NCBI GenBank assembly: GCA_963849365.1
Contig: CAWKHA010000001.1
Coordinates: forward strand, 1,054,001 to 1,118,000
DNA from: CAVQCJ01 sp963849365
GTDB taxonomy: Bacteria > Actinomycetota > Actinomycetes > Prado026
Direction of reading: 5' to 3'
DNA: 64,000 nt
Shown: positions 39,213-48,530 of the stretch, piece by piece
Numbering within the stretch: position 1 is the first letter of the stretch
Layout: every line of letters starts with the position of its first letter
Notes under the pieces: generated by a model
Seen by the model: only the letters and a program-made list of their open reading frames with translations
The model's database searches: none
What the model was told of the DNA's origin: nothing
Position numbers and translations under genes: made by a program

Positions 39213-42086
39213 ATGCGAGTGGTCGGACGTGCGCCGGAGCTGGCCGCGGTGCGGTCGCTGCTCGCGGACACCGCCGCCGGCCAGCCGACCGTCGTGCTGC
39301 TGGGCGGCGACGCCGGTGTCGGCAAGACCGCATTCGCCAGGAGCGTCGCGGAGCTGGCGGCCGCGCAGGACTTCCAGGTCCTGACCGGCGCCTGCCTGTC
39401 GGTCGAGAGCGGCGTGCCGTTCGCGCCGGTGGTGGAGGCGCTGCGACCGGTGCTGTCCGACCGGCCCGAGCAGCTCGGTCCGGCGGCGACGACCCTGCTC
39501 GGGCTCCTGCCCCGGGCCGCCACGGCCGCGCCGATGCCCGCCGGCCAGGTGCTCGAGCTCCTGCTCGCCGCGCTGGCCCACCTCGCGTCCACCGCCCCGG
39601 TGCTCCTGGTGCTCGAGGACATGCACTGGGCCGACGCGTCGACCCGCGAGCTGGCCGTGCACCTGGCCAGGAACCTGCGCGGGCCGGTGTGCCTGCTGCT
39701 GTCGTACCGCTCCGACGACCTGCACCGCCGGCACCCGCTGCGGCAGAGCCTCACCGAGCTGTCGCGTGCCGCCAGGGCCGAGCGCCTCGAGCTGGGGCCG
39801 CTGGACCGGGACGGGCTGGCCGACCTGGTGGAGTGTCTCGTCGGTGCGCCCCCCGACCCGGCGTTCGTCGGCGCCGTGCTCGCGCGCAGTGGCGGCAACC
39901 CACTGTTCGCGGAGGAGCTCGTCGCCGCCGGGACGCGGGGCGGGCAGATCCCCCCGCGTCTCGCCGACCTGCTGCTGGCCCGGATCGACGCGCTGTCCGA
40001 GCCCACCGCGCGCATGCTGCGGACCGCGTCGGCCGGTGGGTCACGCGTCGACACCCAGCTCGTCGCCCGCGTCATGGGCCTGGACACCGCGGACGTGGAG
40101 GCGGCGGCCCGCGAGGCGGTGGACTTCAACGTCCTGTCGATCCGCTCGGGCTGCCTGGAGTTCCGGCACGAGCTGCTCCGCGAGGCCGCGTACGACGACC
40201 TGCTCCCCGGCGAGCGGTCCCGCCTGCACGGGCGCATCGCCGAGGCGTTCGAGGCGCGCCTGGCCGACAGCGGCACGGTCCCCACGATGAACGACGCCGC
40301 GCAGACGGCGTACCACTGGGACGCGGCGAACCAGCTGCCCAAGGCCCTGCTCTGGTCGATGCGCGCCGGCGAGCTGGCCTCCCGGCTGGCGGCGCCGGAG
40401 GCCTTCACCTATCTCGACCGCGTGCTCGAGCTGTGGCCGCAGGTGCCCGACGCCAACGAGCTCAGCGGGGTCCCGCACGCCGAGGTGCTGCTGCTGGCGG
40501 CTCGCTCGGCGGAGATGTCCGGCCACCTCGAGCGCGCGCTCGCGCTGGTCGACCGGGCGATCGAGGAGGTCCGTGACGGTGCCGAGCCGCTGCTGGCCAG
40601 CCGGGTCTACGGGCTGCGCGGCAGCTTCTGCGGCGGCATCGGCGACTCGGTCGGCCGGGACCTCGCCGTCGACCGCGCGGTCGAGCTCGCCGAAGGCGAG
40701 CCGACGGTGGAGCTGGCCGCCGCGCTGGCCGTGAAGGCCACCCGGCTGGGCTACGACTTCCGGCTGGCCGAGGCGCTGCAGGTCGGCGAACGCGCCACGG
40801 CCATGGCGCAGCAGGTCGGCTCGCTGACCGAGGAGAGCAAGGCCAGGCTCGCGCTGGGCTGGGCGCTGATCCACACCGGAGCGGCGCAGGTCGGGCTGGG
40901 CCATTCCCGGCGGGCGGTGGAGCTGGCGACGGCCACCGGCCGGGACTACGACATCGCCGACGCCGCCGCGACCCTCGCCTTCCACCTGTTAGCGGCCGGC
41001 CGTCCGGGCGAGGCCCTGCAGGTCTCGGCCGACGCCGCCCGCACGGCCGCCGGGCTGGGGATGCGGTGGATGACGTCGTTCTGCGTCAACCAGCGGGTCG
41101 AGTCGTTGTTGTGGACCGGGCAGTGGGAGGCCGCCGAGATCGCGCTGCGCGAGATGGTCGAGCTGGAGCGCGGCCTGTCGGCGTCCACGATCCCCGGCAC
41201 CTCACGACTCTTCGACGGGATGCTGCGGCTGTGGCGCGGCGACGTCGACGGCGCGATCGGGTCGCTCGCCGCGGTGAAGGCGCACAAGGTGCGGCTGGAC
41301 GACTTCTCAGCGGGCTGGGAGGCCGGCGCCTGGCTGGCCCAGGCGTACGCCGGACAGCGGCGGCCGGAGGCGCTCGACCTGGCCGTGTCGGTCGCGCACG
41401 CGGTCGCCGGCCGGCAGGGTGCCTACTCGATCTCGTTCGCGGCCAGCACCCTGTTCGGCACGCTGTTCATGCTCGGGATCGGGCCGGACGACCAGGACGG
41501 GCAGGACGTGCACGCCCTCGCCCACGAGCTCCTCGTCGCCGCACGGGCCGCGCCGGTCCCCTCGCCCGGGACGATCCCGGCAGGCTTCCTCGCGTCGGCG
41601 GACGCCTGGGCGACGACGGCGGCGGGCTCGCCGGACCCGCGGCTGTGGCGCGAGGCCGTGCAGGCCTGGGCGTCGTTCCCGCCGCAGGCGACCCAGGCAC
41701 GGGCGATGCTCGCGCACGCCCTGCTCGCCACCGGCGACCGCGACGCGGCCCGTGCGGAGACGGTGCACGCCTGGACCGAGGCCACCGACATGGGCGCGGC
41801 CCTGCTGGCCGAGCAGGTCGGGGCGTTCGCGCGGCGGGCCAGGTTCGGGCTGCAGGCCGCCACCGGGGCGCCGAGCGCGCTCGACGTGCTGACGCCGCGC
41901 GAGCGCGAGGTGCTGGCGCTGCTGGCCGACGGCGCGTCCAACCGCGTCATCGGCGAGCGGCTGTTCATCAGCACGAAGACCGCCGGCGTGCACGTGTCCA
42001 ACCTGCTCGCCAAGCTCGGTGTCTCCAGCCGGCTGGAGGCGGCAGCGATCGCGCACCGCGCCGGCCTCGACCTGTCCCGCGAGTGA
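39213..42086 (+). CDS. LAL-type LuxR regulator (ATPase plus LuxR HTH)
   Basis: A 957-residue large ATP-binding LuxR-family regulator. The N-terminal STAND/AAA domain has Walker A LLGGDAGVGKTAFARSVAEL (about residue 30) and Walker B APVLLVLEDMHWADAS. A long helical-repeat middle region (about 330-870) follows. The C-terminal HTH is LTPREREVLALLADGASNRV with STKTAGVHVSNLLAKLG. The ATG at 39213 is chosen because GGAGGGG lies just upstream. The P-loop-kinase/LLM gene follows after 7 bases, so it is a likely operon partner. Its position facing the amine catabolic run makes it a candidate activator of those genes, which is inference. Confidence 0.9.
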   Translation: MRVVGRAPELAAVRSLLADTAAGQPTVVLLGGDAGVGKTAFARSVAELAAAQDFQVLTGACLSVESGVPFAPVVEALRPVLSDRPEQLGPAATTLLGLLPRAATAAPMPAGQVLELLLAALAHLASTAPVLLVLEDMHWADASTRELAVHLARNLRGPVCLLLSYRSDDLHRRHPLRQSLTELSRAARAERLELGPLDRDGLADLVECLVGAPPDPAFVGAVLARSGGNPLFAEELVAAGTRGGQIPPRLADLLLARIDALSEPTARMLRTASAGGSRVDTQLVARVMGLDTADVEAAAREAVDFNVLSIRSGCLEFRHELLREAAYDDLLPGERSRLHGRIAEAFEARLADSGTVPTMNDAAQTAYHWDAANQLPKALLWSMRAGELASRLAAPEAFTYLDRVLELWPQVPDANELSGVPHAEVLLLAARSAEMSGHLERALALVDRAIEEVRDGAEPLLASRVYGLRGSFCGGIGDSVGRDLAVDRAVELAEGEPTVELAAALAVKATRLGYDFRLAEALQVGERATAMAQQVGSLTEESKARLALGWALIHTGAAQVGLGHSRRAVELATATGRDYDIADAAATLAFHLLAAGRPGEALQVSADAARTAAGLGMRWMTSFCVNQRVESLLWTGQWEAAEIALREMVELERGLSASTIPGTSRLFDGMLRLWRGDVDGAIGSLAAVKAHKVRLDDFSAGWEAGAWLAQAYAGQRRPEALDLAVSVAHAVAGRQGAYSISFAASTLFGTLFMLGIGPDDQDGQDVHALAHELLVAARAAPVPSPGTIPAGFLASADAWATTAAGSPDPRLWREAVQAWASFPPQATQARAMLAHALLATGDRDAARAETVHAWTEATDMGAALLAEQVGAFARRARFGLQAATGAPSALDVLTPREREVLALLADGASNRVIGERLFISTKTAGVHVSNLLAKLGVSSRLEAAAIAHRAGLDLSRE

Positions 42087-42093
42087 GCGCACG

Positions 42094-43542
42094 GTGGACC
42101 TGCCGGACCCCAGCCTCGTGGTGCTCGTCGGCCCTGGCGCGTCGGGCAAGAGCACCTGGGCCGCGCAGAACTTCCCGCCGTCCTGCGTGGTCTCCAGCGA
42201 CGCGCTGCGAGCGCTCGTCGGGTTCGCGGCGGACGACCTGTCGGCCAGCGCCGACGCGTTCGGGCTGCTGCGCGACATCGTCCGGCTGCGCGCCGGCCGC
42301 CGCCTGACCACTGTCGTCGACACGCTCGGTGGCGAGCGCGGCGATTGGCTCGCGCTCGCCCGCGAGCACCGGATGCCCTGCGTCGCGGTCGCCTTCGACA
42401 CCCCCGCCCAGGTGTGCCGCGACCGCAACCGCGCGCGCCCGCGCCCCATCCCCGCCGCCGTGCTGGCGGCGCAGTTGCGCGCCTGGGCCGGCACCCGTGA
42501 CGGCCTGCGCGACGAGGGTTTCGACCGCGTGCTCGCCGCGGAGCCGGTCCGGGTGGTGCCCGCGACGTTCGCGGCTGCGCGCACCGCCGCGCAGCGCCAG
42601 CGCGAGTCGCCCGCCGGCCTGCGGTTCGGTCTGCACCTCGGCGAGTTCGCCGGCGGCGCTCCGCAGCTGCGCACCGGCCTGCGCGCCCTGGCCGCCGGGG
42701 CGGAGGAGGCCGGGTTCGACGCGCTTTACGTGATGGACCACTTCCGGCAGATCCCGCAGGTCGGCCGGGCGTGGGACGACTTCCTCGAGAGCTACACGAC
42801 GCTGGCGTACCTCGCCGCCTGCACCGAGCGGGTGCGCCTGGGGGCGCTGGTCACCGGCGTCACGTACCGCAACGTCGCGCACCTGGGGAAGATCGTCGCG
42901 ACGCTGGACGTGCTCAGCGGTGGTCGTGCGGTGTGCGGTCTGGGCCTCGCGTGGTTCGCGGCCGAGCACACGGCGTACGGCTGGGACTTCCCGCCCGCCG
43001 CGCAGCGCTACGACCTGCTCGAGGACGCGCTGCAGCTGCTGCCGCTGCTGTGGGGCCCGGGCAGCCCGGCGTTCGAGGGCCGCGCGATCGCCGTCCCGGA
43101 GGCCGTCTGCTACCCGCGGCCGCTGCAGCAGCACATCCGGGTGATCGTCGGCGGGGGCGGCGAGCGCCGGACCCTGCGGCTGGCCGCGCAGTACGCCGAC
43201 GCCGCCAACGTCATGGGCGACCTGGCCACCGTGCAGCGCAAGGCCGCGGTCCTGCGCGCGCACTGCGCGGACACCGGCCGGCAGGTCGAGCTCACGCACC
43301 TGTCCACCGTGCTCGTCGGCGCCGACGACCGTCACGTCGCGGCACTCGTCGACGCCGGCCGGCCCCGCGGGCGTTCCGCCGCGACCTATGCGGCGTCCGT
43401 GAACGCGGGGACGGTCGCGGACCACGTCGGCCGCTTCCGCGAGCTCGCCGAGGCCGGCGTCGGCGAGGTGATGGTCCGGCTCACCGACCCAGCCGCCCTG
43501 GAGCCGATGGCCGGCGTCATCGCGGCGTTCAGAGCGGGGTGA
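42094..43542 (+). CDS. Fusion of P-loop kinase-like domain and luciferase-like (LLM) oxidoreductase
   Basis: A 482-residue two-domain protein. Residues about 8-165 are a polynucleotide-kinase-like ATPase with Walker A VVLVGPGASGKSTWAAQNFP and the lid-like arginine stretch CRDRNRARPRP. Residues about 176-480 are an LLM TIM barrel: LRFGLHLGEFAGGAPQLRTG, YVMDHFRQIPQVGRAWDDF, AVCGLGLAWFAAEHTAYGWD, and VIVGGGGERRTLRLAAQYAD. The LLM half resembles F420-dependent enzymes. The joint reaction is unknown; an ATP-activated substrate or coupled kinase/oxidoreductase step is possible. GTG start at 42094, 7 bases after the LuxR gene. The 3' end overlaps the convergent SDR gene by 14 bases. Confidence 0.82.
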   Translation: MDLPDPSLVVLVGPGASGKSTWAAQNFPPSCVVSSDALRALVGFAADDLSASADAFGLLRDIVRLRAGRRLTTVVDTLGGERGDWLALAREHRMPCVAVAFDTPAQVCRDRNRARPRPIPAAVLAAQLRAWAGTRDGLRDEGFDRVLAAEPVRVVPATFAAARTAAQRQRESPAGLRFGLHLGEFAGGAPQLRTGLRALAAGAEEAGFDALYVMDHFRQIPQVGRAWDDFLESYTTLAYLAACTERVRLGALVTGVTYRNVAHLGKIVATLDVLSGGRAVCGLGLAWFAAEHTAYGWDFPPAAQRYDLLEDALQLLPLLWGPGSPAFEGRAIAVPEAVCYPRPLQQHIRVIVGGGGERRTLRLAAQYADAANVMGDLATVQRKAAVLRAHCADTGRQVELTHLSTVLVGADDRHVAALVDAGRPRGRSAATYAASVNAGTVADHVGRFRELAEAGVGEVMVRLTDPAALEPMAGVIAAFRAG

Positions 43543-44293
43543 CGTACGCCCCGCTGATCCCGCCGTCCACCAGGAACTCCGCCGCTGTGATGAACGACGA
43601 GTCGTCGCTCGCCAGGAACGCCACCGCGGCCGCGATCTCCTCGGCGTTCGCGAACCGGCCCATCGGGATGTGCACGAGCCGGCGGGCCGCCCGTTCCGGG
43701 TCCTTCGCGAACAGCTCCTGCAGCAGCGGGGTGTTGACCGGGCCGGGGCACAGCGCGTTGACCCGGATGCCCTCGCGGGCGAACTGCACGCCGAGCTCGC
43801 GCGACATCGCGAGCACGCCACCCTTGGACGCCGTGTACGAGATCTGCGACGTGGCCGCACCCATCTTCGCGACGAAGGACGCGGTGTTGATGATCGAGCC
43901 GCGGCCGCGCGCCTGCATGTGCGGGATGGCGTACTTGCAGCACAGGTACACCGACGTCAGGTTGACCTCCTGCACCCGGCGCCACGCGTCGATGCCGGTG
44001 GTGAGGATCGAGTCGTCGTCGGGCGGCGAGATGCCCGCGTTGTTGAACGCGATGTCCAGCCCGCCGTACGCCTGAACCGCCCGGGCGAACATGGCCTCGA
44101 CCTGCGCCTCGTCGGTGACGTCGACCTGGACGAACGTGCCGCCCACCTCCTGCGCGGCGGCGGCGCCCGACACCGGGTCCATGTCGGCGCACACGACGCT
44201 CGCACCCTCGGCCGCGAACCGGCGCGCGGTGGCCAGGCCGATGCCGCTGCCGGCACCGGTGATGACGGCGACCCGGCCTTCCAGACGGTTCAT
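43529..44293 (-). CDS. Short-chain dehydrogenase/reductase, FabG-like
   Basis: A 254-residue classical SDR. The cofactor motif is VITGAGSGIGLATARRFAAE, with CADMD giving NAD preference. NNAGISPP, NTASFVAK (the family Ser is conserved at the TAS position) and YTASKGGVLAMSREL hold the active site. The C-terminus FLVDGGISGAYVTPL is typical. It is the last gene of the minus-strand run and lies 15 bases after the aldehyde dehydrogenase gene. It probably oxidises or reduces an alcohol/aldehyde intermediate of the amine pathway (inference). Confidence 0.9.
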   Translation of the reverse strand: MNRLEGRVAVITGAGSGIGLATARRFAAEGASVVCADMDPVSGAAAAQEVGGTFVQVDVTDEAQVEAMFARAVQAYGGLDIAFNNAGISPPDDDSILTTGIDAWRRVQEVNLTSVYLCCKYAIPHMQARGRGSIINTASFVAKMGAATSQISYTASKGGVLAMSRELGVQFAREGIRVNALCPGPVNTPLLQELFAKDPERAARRLVHIPMGRFANAEEIAAAVAFLASDDSSFITAAEFLVDGGISGAYVTPL

Positions 44294-44308
44294 TGGGGCT
44301 GCCTCTCC

Positions 44309-45661
44309 TCAGGTCGCTATGAAGACGTTCTTGGTCTCGGTGAACGCGTCGACGGCGTCGGGCCCGAGCTCGCGGCCCAGGCCGGACTGCTTGTAGCCCC
44401 CGAACGGGGTCGAGTAGCGCACCGACGAGTGGCTGTTCACCGACAGGTTCCCGGTCTCGACGGCGCGCGAGACCCGCAGCCCGCGCCCGAGGCTCTCGGT
44501 CCAGATCGAGCCCGACAGCCCGTACGGCGTGTCGTTCGCCAGCCGGATCGCGTCCGCCTCGTCCTCGAACGGCAAGACGACCACGACCGGTCCGAAGATC
44601 TCCTCGCGCACCGAGCGGTCCGTCTCGGCCACCGGCGCCAGCACCGTCGGCGGGTACCAGAACCCGGGCCCCTCGGGCACCGTGCCGCGGATCGCGACCG
44701 GACTGCCCTCGGGGACGTAGGACGCCACCGTGTCCCACTGGCCGCGCGAGATCAGCGGCCCCATCTCGGCCGTGTCCAGCCTGGGGTCCTCCACCCGGAC
44801 CCCCAGCACCGCCGGCTCGAGCAGCTCCATGAACCGGTCGAACACCGAGCGCTGCACGAGGATGCGCGAGCGCGCGCAGCAGTCCTGGCCGGCGTTGTCG
44901 AACACGCCGTACGGCGCGGTGGCCGCGGCCCGTTCGAGGTCGGCGTCGGCGAAGACGATGTTGGCGCTCTTGCCGCCCAGCTCCAGCGTGACCCGCTTGA
45001 CCTGGTCGGCGCAGCCGCGCATCACGTGCTGCCCGACCGCCGTCGACCCGGTGAAGACCACCTTGCGGACCAGCGGGTGCGTCACGAACCGATCGCCGAC
45101 GACCGATCCCTTGCCCGGCAGGATCGTCAGGACGTCCTGCGCCAGCCCCGCCTCCAGCGCGAGCTCGCCCAGCCGGATCGCCGTCAGCGGCGTGAGCTCG
45201 GCCGGCTTGAGCACCACCGTGTTGCCGGCGGCCAGCGCGGGCGCGAAGCCCCAGCCGGCGATCGGCATCGGGAAGTTCCACGGGACGATGACGCCGACGA
45301 CTCCCAGCGGCTCCTTGAAGGTGATGTCCACACCGCCGGCCACCGGGATCTGCCGGCCGAACAGCCGTTCGGGCGCCGCGCTGTAGTACGTCAGCACGTC
45401 GCGGACGTTGCCCGCCTCCCAGCGCGCGTTGCCGACCGTGTGCCCGGAGTTGGCCACCTCGAGCTGCGCGAGCTCCTCGATGTGCCGGTCGACCTGCTCC
45501 GCGAAGCGGCGCAGCAACCGCCCTCGGTCCGCGGGGGCCAGCTCGCGCCAGGACTCCTGCGCCTTGGCGGTGCGCTCGATCGCGGCATCGGTGGCTGCGG
45601 CGTCGAACTGCTCGACGGCCGCCACGACCTGCTCGGTCGCGGGGTTCACGACTTCATGCAT
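44309..45661 (-). CDS. NAD(P)-dependent aldehyde dehydrogenase
   Basis: A 450-residue ALDH. VIVPWNFPMPIAGWGFAPAL and VVLKPAELTPLTA bind the cofactor; the general base Glu is in VTLELGGKSANIVF and the nucleophile in NAGQDCCARSRILV. EEIFGPVVVVLPFED and FGGYKQSGLGRELG complete the signature. The ATG at 45661 has GGAGGG at 7-base spacing. Placed between the glutamine-synthetase-like and SDR genes, it probably oxidises a gamma-glutamyl-amino-aldehyde or another amine-derived aldehyde, as in the Rv2858c (aldC)/glnA4 neighbourhood. Confidence 0.93.
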   Translation of the reverse strand: MHEVVNPATEQVVAAVEQFDAAATDAAIERTAKAQESWRELAPADRGRLLRRFAEQVDRHIEELAQLEVANSGHTVGNARWEAGNVRDVLTYYSAAPERLFGRQIPVAGGVDITFKEPLGVVGVIVPWNFPMPIAGWGFAPALAAGNTVVLKPAELTPLTAIRLGELALEAGLAQDVLTILPGKGSVVGDRFVTHPLVRKVVFTGSTAVGQHVMRGCADQVKRVTLELGGKSANIVFADADLERAAATAPYGVFDNAGQDCCARSRILVQRSVFDRFMELLEPAVLGVRVEDPRLDTAEMGPLISRGQWDTVASYVPEGSPVAIRGTVPEGPGFWYPPTVLAPVAETDRSVREEIFGPVVVVLPFEDEADAIRLANDTPYGLSGSIWTESLGRGLRVSRAVETGNLSVNSHSSVRYSTPFGGYKQSGLGRELGPDAVDAFTETKNVFIAT

Positions 45662-45675
45662 GGACGTCCCTCCGC

Positions 45676-47043
45676 TCAGAGCCGCTCGAAGCCACGGACG
45701 CGTTCCCAGTCGGTGATGGCACGCCCGAACGAGTCCAGCTCGACGCGAGCCATGTTCAGGTAGTGGTCGACGACGTCGTCGCCGAACGTGCTGCGCGCCC
45801 ACTCGCTCGAGTCCCACAGCGCGGCCGCCTTGCCCAGCGAGTCCGGCACGTGCTCCGCGCCGGACGCGTAGGCGTTGCCGGCGAAGGCGGGCTCGAGGTC
45901 GAGCCCGCGCTGCACCCCGTCCAACCCGGACGCCACCATGCCCGCCACGGCGAGGTAGGGGTTGACGTCGCCGCCGGGGACGCGGTTCTCCAGCCGCAGG
46001 CCCGCGCCGTGGCCGACGAGGCGGAACGAGCAGGTGCGGTTGTCCCGGCCCCACTTGATCGCCGTCGGCGCGAACGACCCTTCGACGTACCGCTTGTACG
46101 AGTTGATGTTCGGCGCGAACAGCAGCGTGAGCTCGCGCATGTGGGCGAGCTGCCCGGCGATGAACGAGCGCCCGACCGCGCTCAGGCCGAACTCGTGGTC
46201 CGCGTCGTCGGCCAGGACCAGCGAGCCGTCCGTCCCGCGGAACGACAGGTGGATGTGGCAGGAGTTCCCCTCGCGCTCGTTGTACTTCGACATGAACGTG
46301 AGCGACATGCCCTCCTGCGCGGCGATCTCCTTGGCGCCGTTCTTGTAGATCACGTGGTTGTCGCAGGTCCCGAGGGCCTCGGTGTACTTGAAGGCGATCT
46401 CGTGCTGCCCGAAGTTGCACTCGCCCTTGGCGGACTCGACGGTCATCCCCGCGCCGGTCATCTCATTGCGGATCCGGCGCAGCAGCGGCTCGACCCGGGC
46501 GGTGCCGAGCATCGAGTAGTCGACGTTGTACAGGTTCGCCGGCGTCAGGTTCCGGTAACCGGACTGCCAGGCCTGCTCGTAGGTGTCACGGAAGACGATG
46601 AACTCCAGCTCGGTGCCGACGTACGCCCGCATCCCGGCCTCCTCGAGGCGGGCGAGCTGCCGCCGCAGGATCTGGCGGGGCGACGCCACGACGTCGCTCC
46701 CGTCCTCCCACTGCAGGTCCGCGATGAGCGCGACCGTCCCCGCCTGCCACGGCACCCGGCGCAGGGTGCTCATGTCGGGGATCATCACGAAGTCGCCGTA
46801 CCCCCGCTCCCACGAGCTCATCGCGTAGCCGCCGACGGTGTTCATGTCCACGTCGACCGCGAGGAGGTAGTTGCAGCCCTCCGTCCCGTGGGCCAGCACC
46901 GTGTCCATGAAGTAGTCCGCGTGCAGGCGCTTGCCCTGCAGGCGACCCTGCATGTCGGTGATCATCACCAGGACGGTGTCCACCGTCCCGGCGGCGACGT
47001 CTGCGGCCAGCTGCTCGACAGTGAGCGCAGGCGTACGGCTCAT
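45676..47043 (-). CDS. Glutamine-synthetase-like gamma-glutamyl-amine ligase
   Basis: A 455-residue GS-I fold protein of the GlnA3/GlnA4 type. VDTVLVMITDMQGRLQGKRL is the N-terminal beta-grasp; YVGTELEFIVFRDTYE and SAKGECNFGQHEIAFKY carry the metal-binding glutamates; REGNSCHIHLSF and LRLENRVPGGDVNPYLAVAG complete the active site. Such paralogues join glutamate to polyamines or ethanolamine and not to ammonia. The ALDH gene follows after 14 bases, so one operon is likely. The amine substrate cannot be read from sequence. ATG start at 47043. Confidence 0.9.
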   Translation of the reverse strand: MSRTPALTVEQLAADVAAGTVDTVLVMITDMQGRLQGKRLHADYFMDTVLAHGTEGCNYLLAVDVDMNTVGGYAMSSWERGYGDFVMIPDMSTLRRVPWQAGTVALIADLQWEDGSDVVASPRQILRRQLARLEEAGMRAYVGTELEFIVFRDTYEQAWQSGYRNLTPANLYNVDYSMLGTARVEPLLRRIRNEMTGAGMTVESAKGECNFGQHEIAFKYTEALGTCDNHVIYKNGAKEIAAQEGMSLTFMSKYNEREGNSCHIHLSFRGTDGSLVLADDADHEFGLSAVGRSFIAGQLAHMRELTLLFAPNINSYKRYVEGSFAPTAIKWGRDNRTCSFRLVGHGAGLRLENRVPGGDVNPYLAVAGMVASGLDGVQRGLDLEPAFAGNAYASGAEHVPDSLGKAAALWDSSEWARSTFGDDVVDHYLNMARVELDSFGRAITDWERVRGFERL

Positions 47044-47116
47044 GGCGGGGCCCTCTCGTCCGGCGGAGCTGCTGGATCCGGCTGTCCCGTTCAGCGAATG
47101 GTTCGAAAGCGCATGT

Positions 47117-48416
47117 TTACCACGGCCAGTGTCGGCCGTCTGGTGGGACTCCGGAAGTCGTCGGCGAGCCGGGCCGGCGCTCCCAGACCACCTTCCCGTC
47201 CGGTCCCAGGCGGATCGTCCAGCCGTCTTCGTGCGCCACGTCGTGGTGCGCGTCGCAGACCAGGGCCATGTCCTTGACATCGGTTGCGCCGCCCAGCGCC
47301 CACGGCACCAGATGGTGGGCCTCGCACCATTCCGGCGGCCGGTCGCACCCCGGCGCGGTGCAGCCGCCGTCGCGCAGGGCGAGGGCCCGCCGCTGTGCGG
47401 GGCTCGCCGTGCGCGCCGCCCGGCCCAGGTCGAGCACCTCGCTCGAACCGCCCAGCACCGCGGGGATGATCCCGGCGTCGCAGGCGATCCGCCGCGCCGC
47501 GCCCGCCGAGAGCGGCTCGCGGACTGCGGCGCCGGCGATCTGCGCACAGCCGTCGAGCTGGGCACGCAGCTGCTCGAGCGTCATCGTGACCACCACCTGC
47601 GGGCGGTGCCCGCCGGTGACCGGCAGCCGGCCACCCGCCAGTGCCCGCCGGGCCAGCTCGACCAGGGCATCGCCGCGCCGCCGCGCCGCCCAACGCTGGT
47701 CCTGCCCGTCCGTGCCGCTCGGCGCCGGCGCGGCCAGCGGGTCGAGCGCCGCGTCGACGATCGCCGCGCCCCTCCCGGTCCAGCGTGCCGAGCAGCGCGA
47801 CCGTGCCGTCGCCGGCGTCGACGAGGGTGAGCTCGCGCCGCTCCCGCGCGGCCCGCTCCTGCCGCGAAAGCCGGTTCGATCCGTCGGGGTGCAGCCGGGT
47901 GACCACCCGGACCGCCTCCCTGGCCAGCTCGCCCGGATCCATGCCGGTCGGGGCGTCGAGGAGCGCCGCCTCACCGGCCGGGCGGACGGACGCTGGGAGC
48001 TCGGCCGTCGCCTTGGTGATCACGGTGGCGTGGTCGGCGCTGATCGATCCGTCGGCCAGGGCACCGGCCGTCGCACTGTGCGTTTCGAGCCTGCGCGCCA
48101 GAGCGACGTCGCGCTGGGCCGCACCCGGACGCTGGCCCTGCCTCTTCAGCCACGCCGCCGTCGTGAGTGCTCCGGTCGAGCGCGCGGCCTCGACCTGGTC
48201 GACCCGGGCCAGGGCCCGAAGCCGCAACGCATCGACGCGTCGCGCCAGCACACCCAGCCGCGACGCGACCGTCAACGCGTCGCGACCGCCCAGCTCCCCC
48301 AGACGCATCAGAGCGGCTCTCGAGACCAGCGACTCCATCGCATCGAGATCGGCCAGCAAGCCGGAGGCGCCCACCTGACCGGTGAGCGCCTCGACGACGG
48401 GAGCGGTGCTGGACAT
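47117..48416 (-). pseudogene. DUF222/HNH endonuclease (REP13E12-like) gene with a frameshift
   Basis: The N-terminal DUF222 part reads from the ATG at 48416 (MSSTAPVVEALTGQVGASG) to VALLGTLDREG. The sequence then continues in another frame (AAIVDAALDPLAAPAPSGTD) to an HNH nuclease end: LRDGGCTAPGCDRPPEWCEA, HHLVPWALGGATDVK, then LVCDAHHDVAHEDGW, stopping at 47117. The switch coincides with a run of four C on the plus strand (47769-47772); three would restore the frame. The full-length protein would be about 430 residues. The gene interrupts the catabolic run between gntR and the GS-like gene and is probably a mobile-type insertion. A sequencing error is possible. Confidence 0.8.
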
Positions 48417-48530
48417 GACATGGAATCTACGAGCCGCCTCCGACAGAAACCGGCCGAAAACCCTTGTCACACACCAGTTCTGCACACCATCTTCGGCGGG
48501 ACACTACGCGAGTTCGCAAGCCGGCAGCCG

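Noticed and set aside
43670..45763. A 697-codon plus-strand open frame
   Set aside because: It is the complement of the SDR and ALDH genes, with no domain and no ribosome site.
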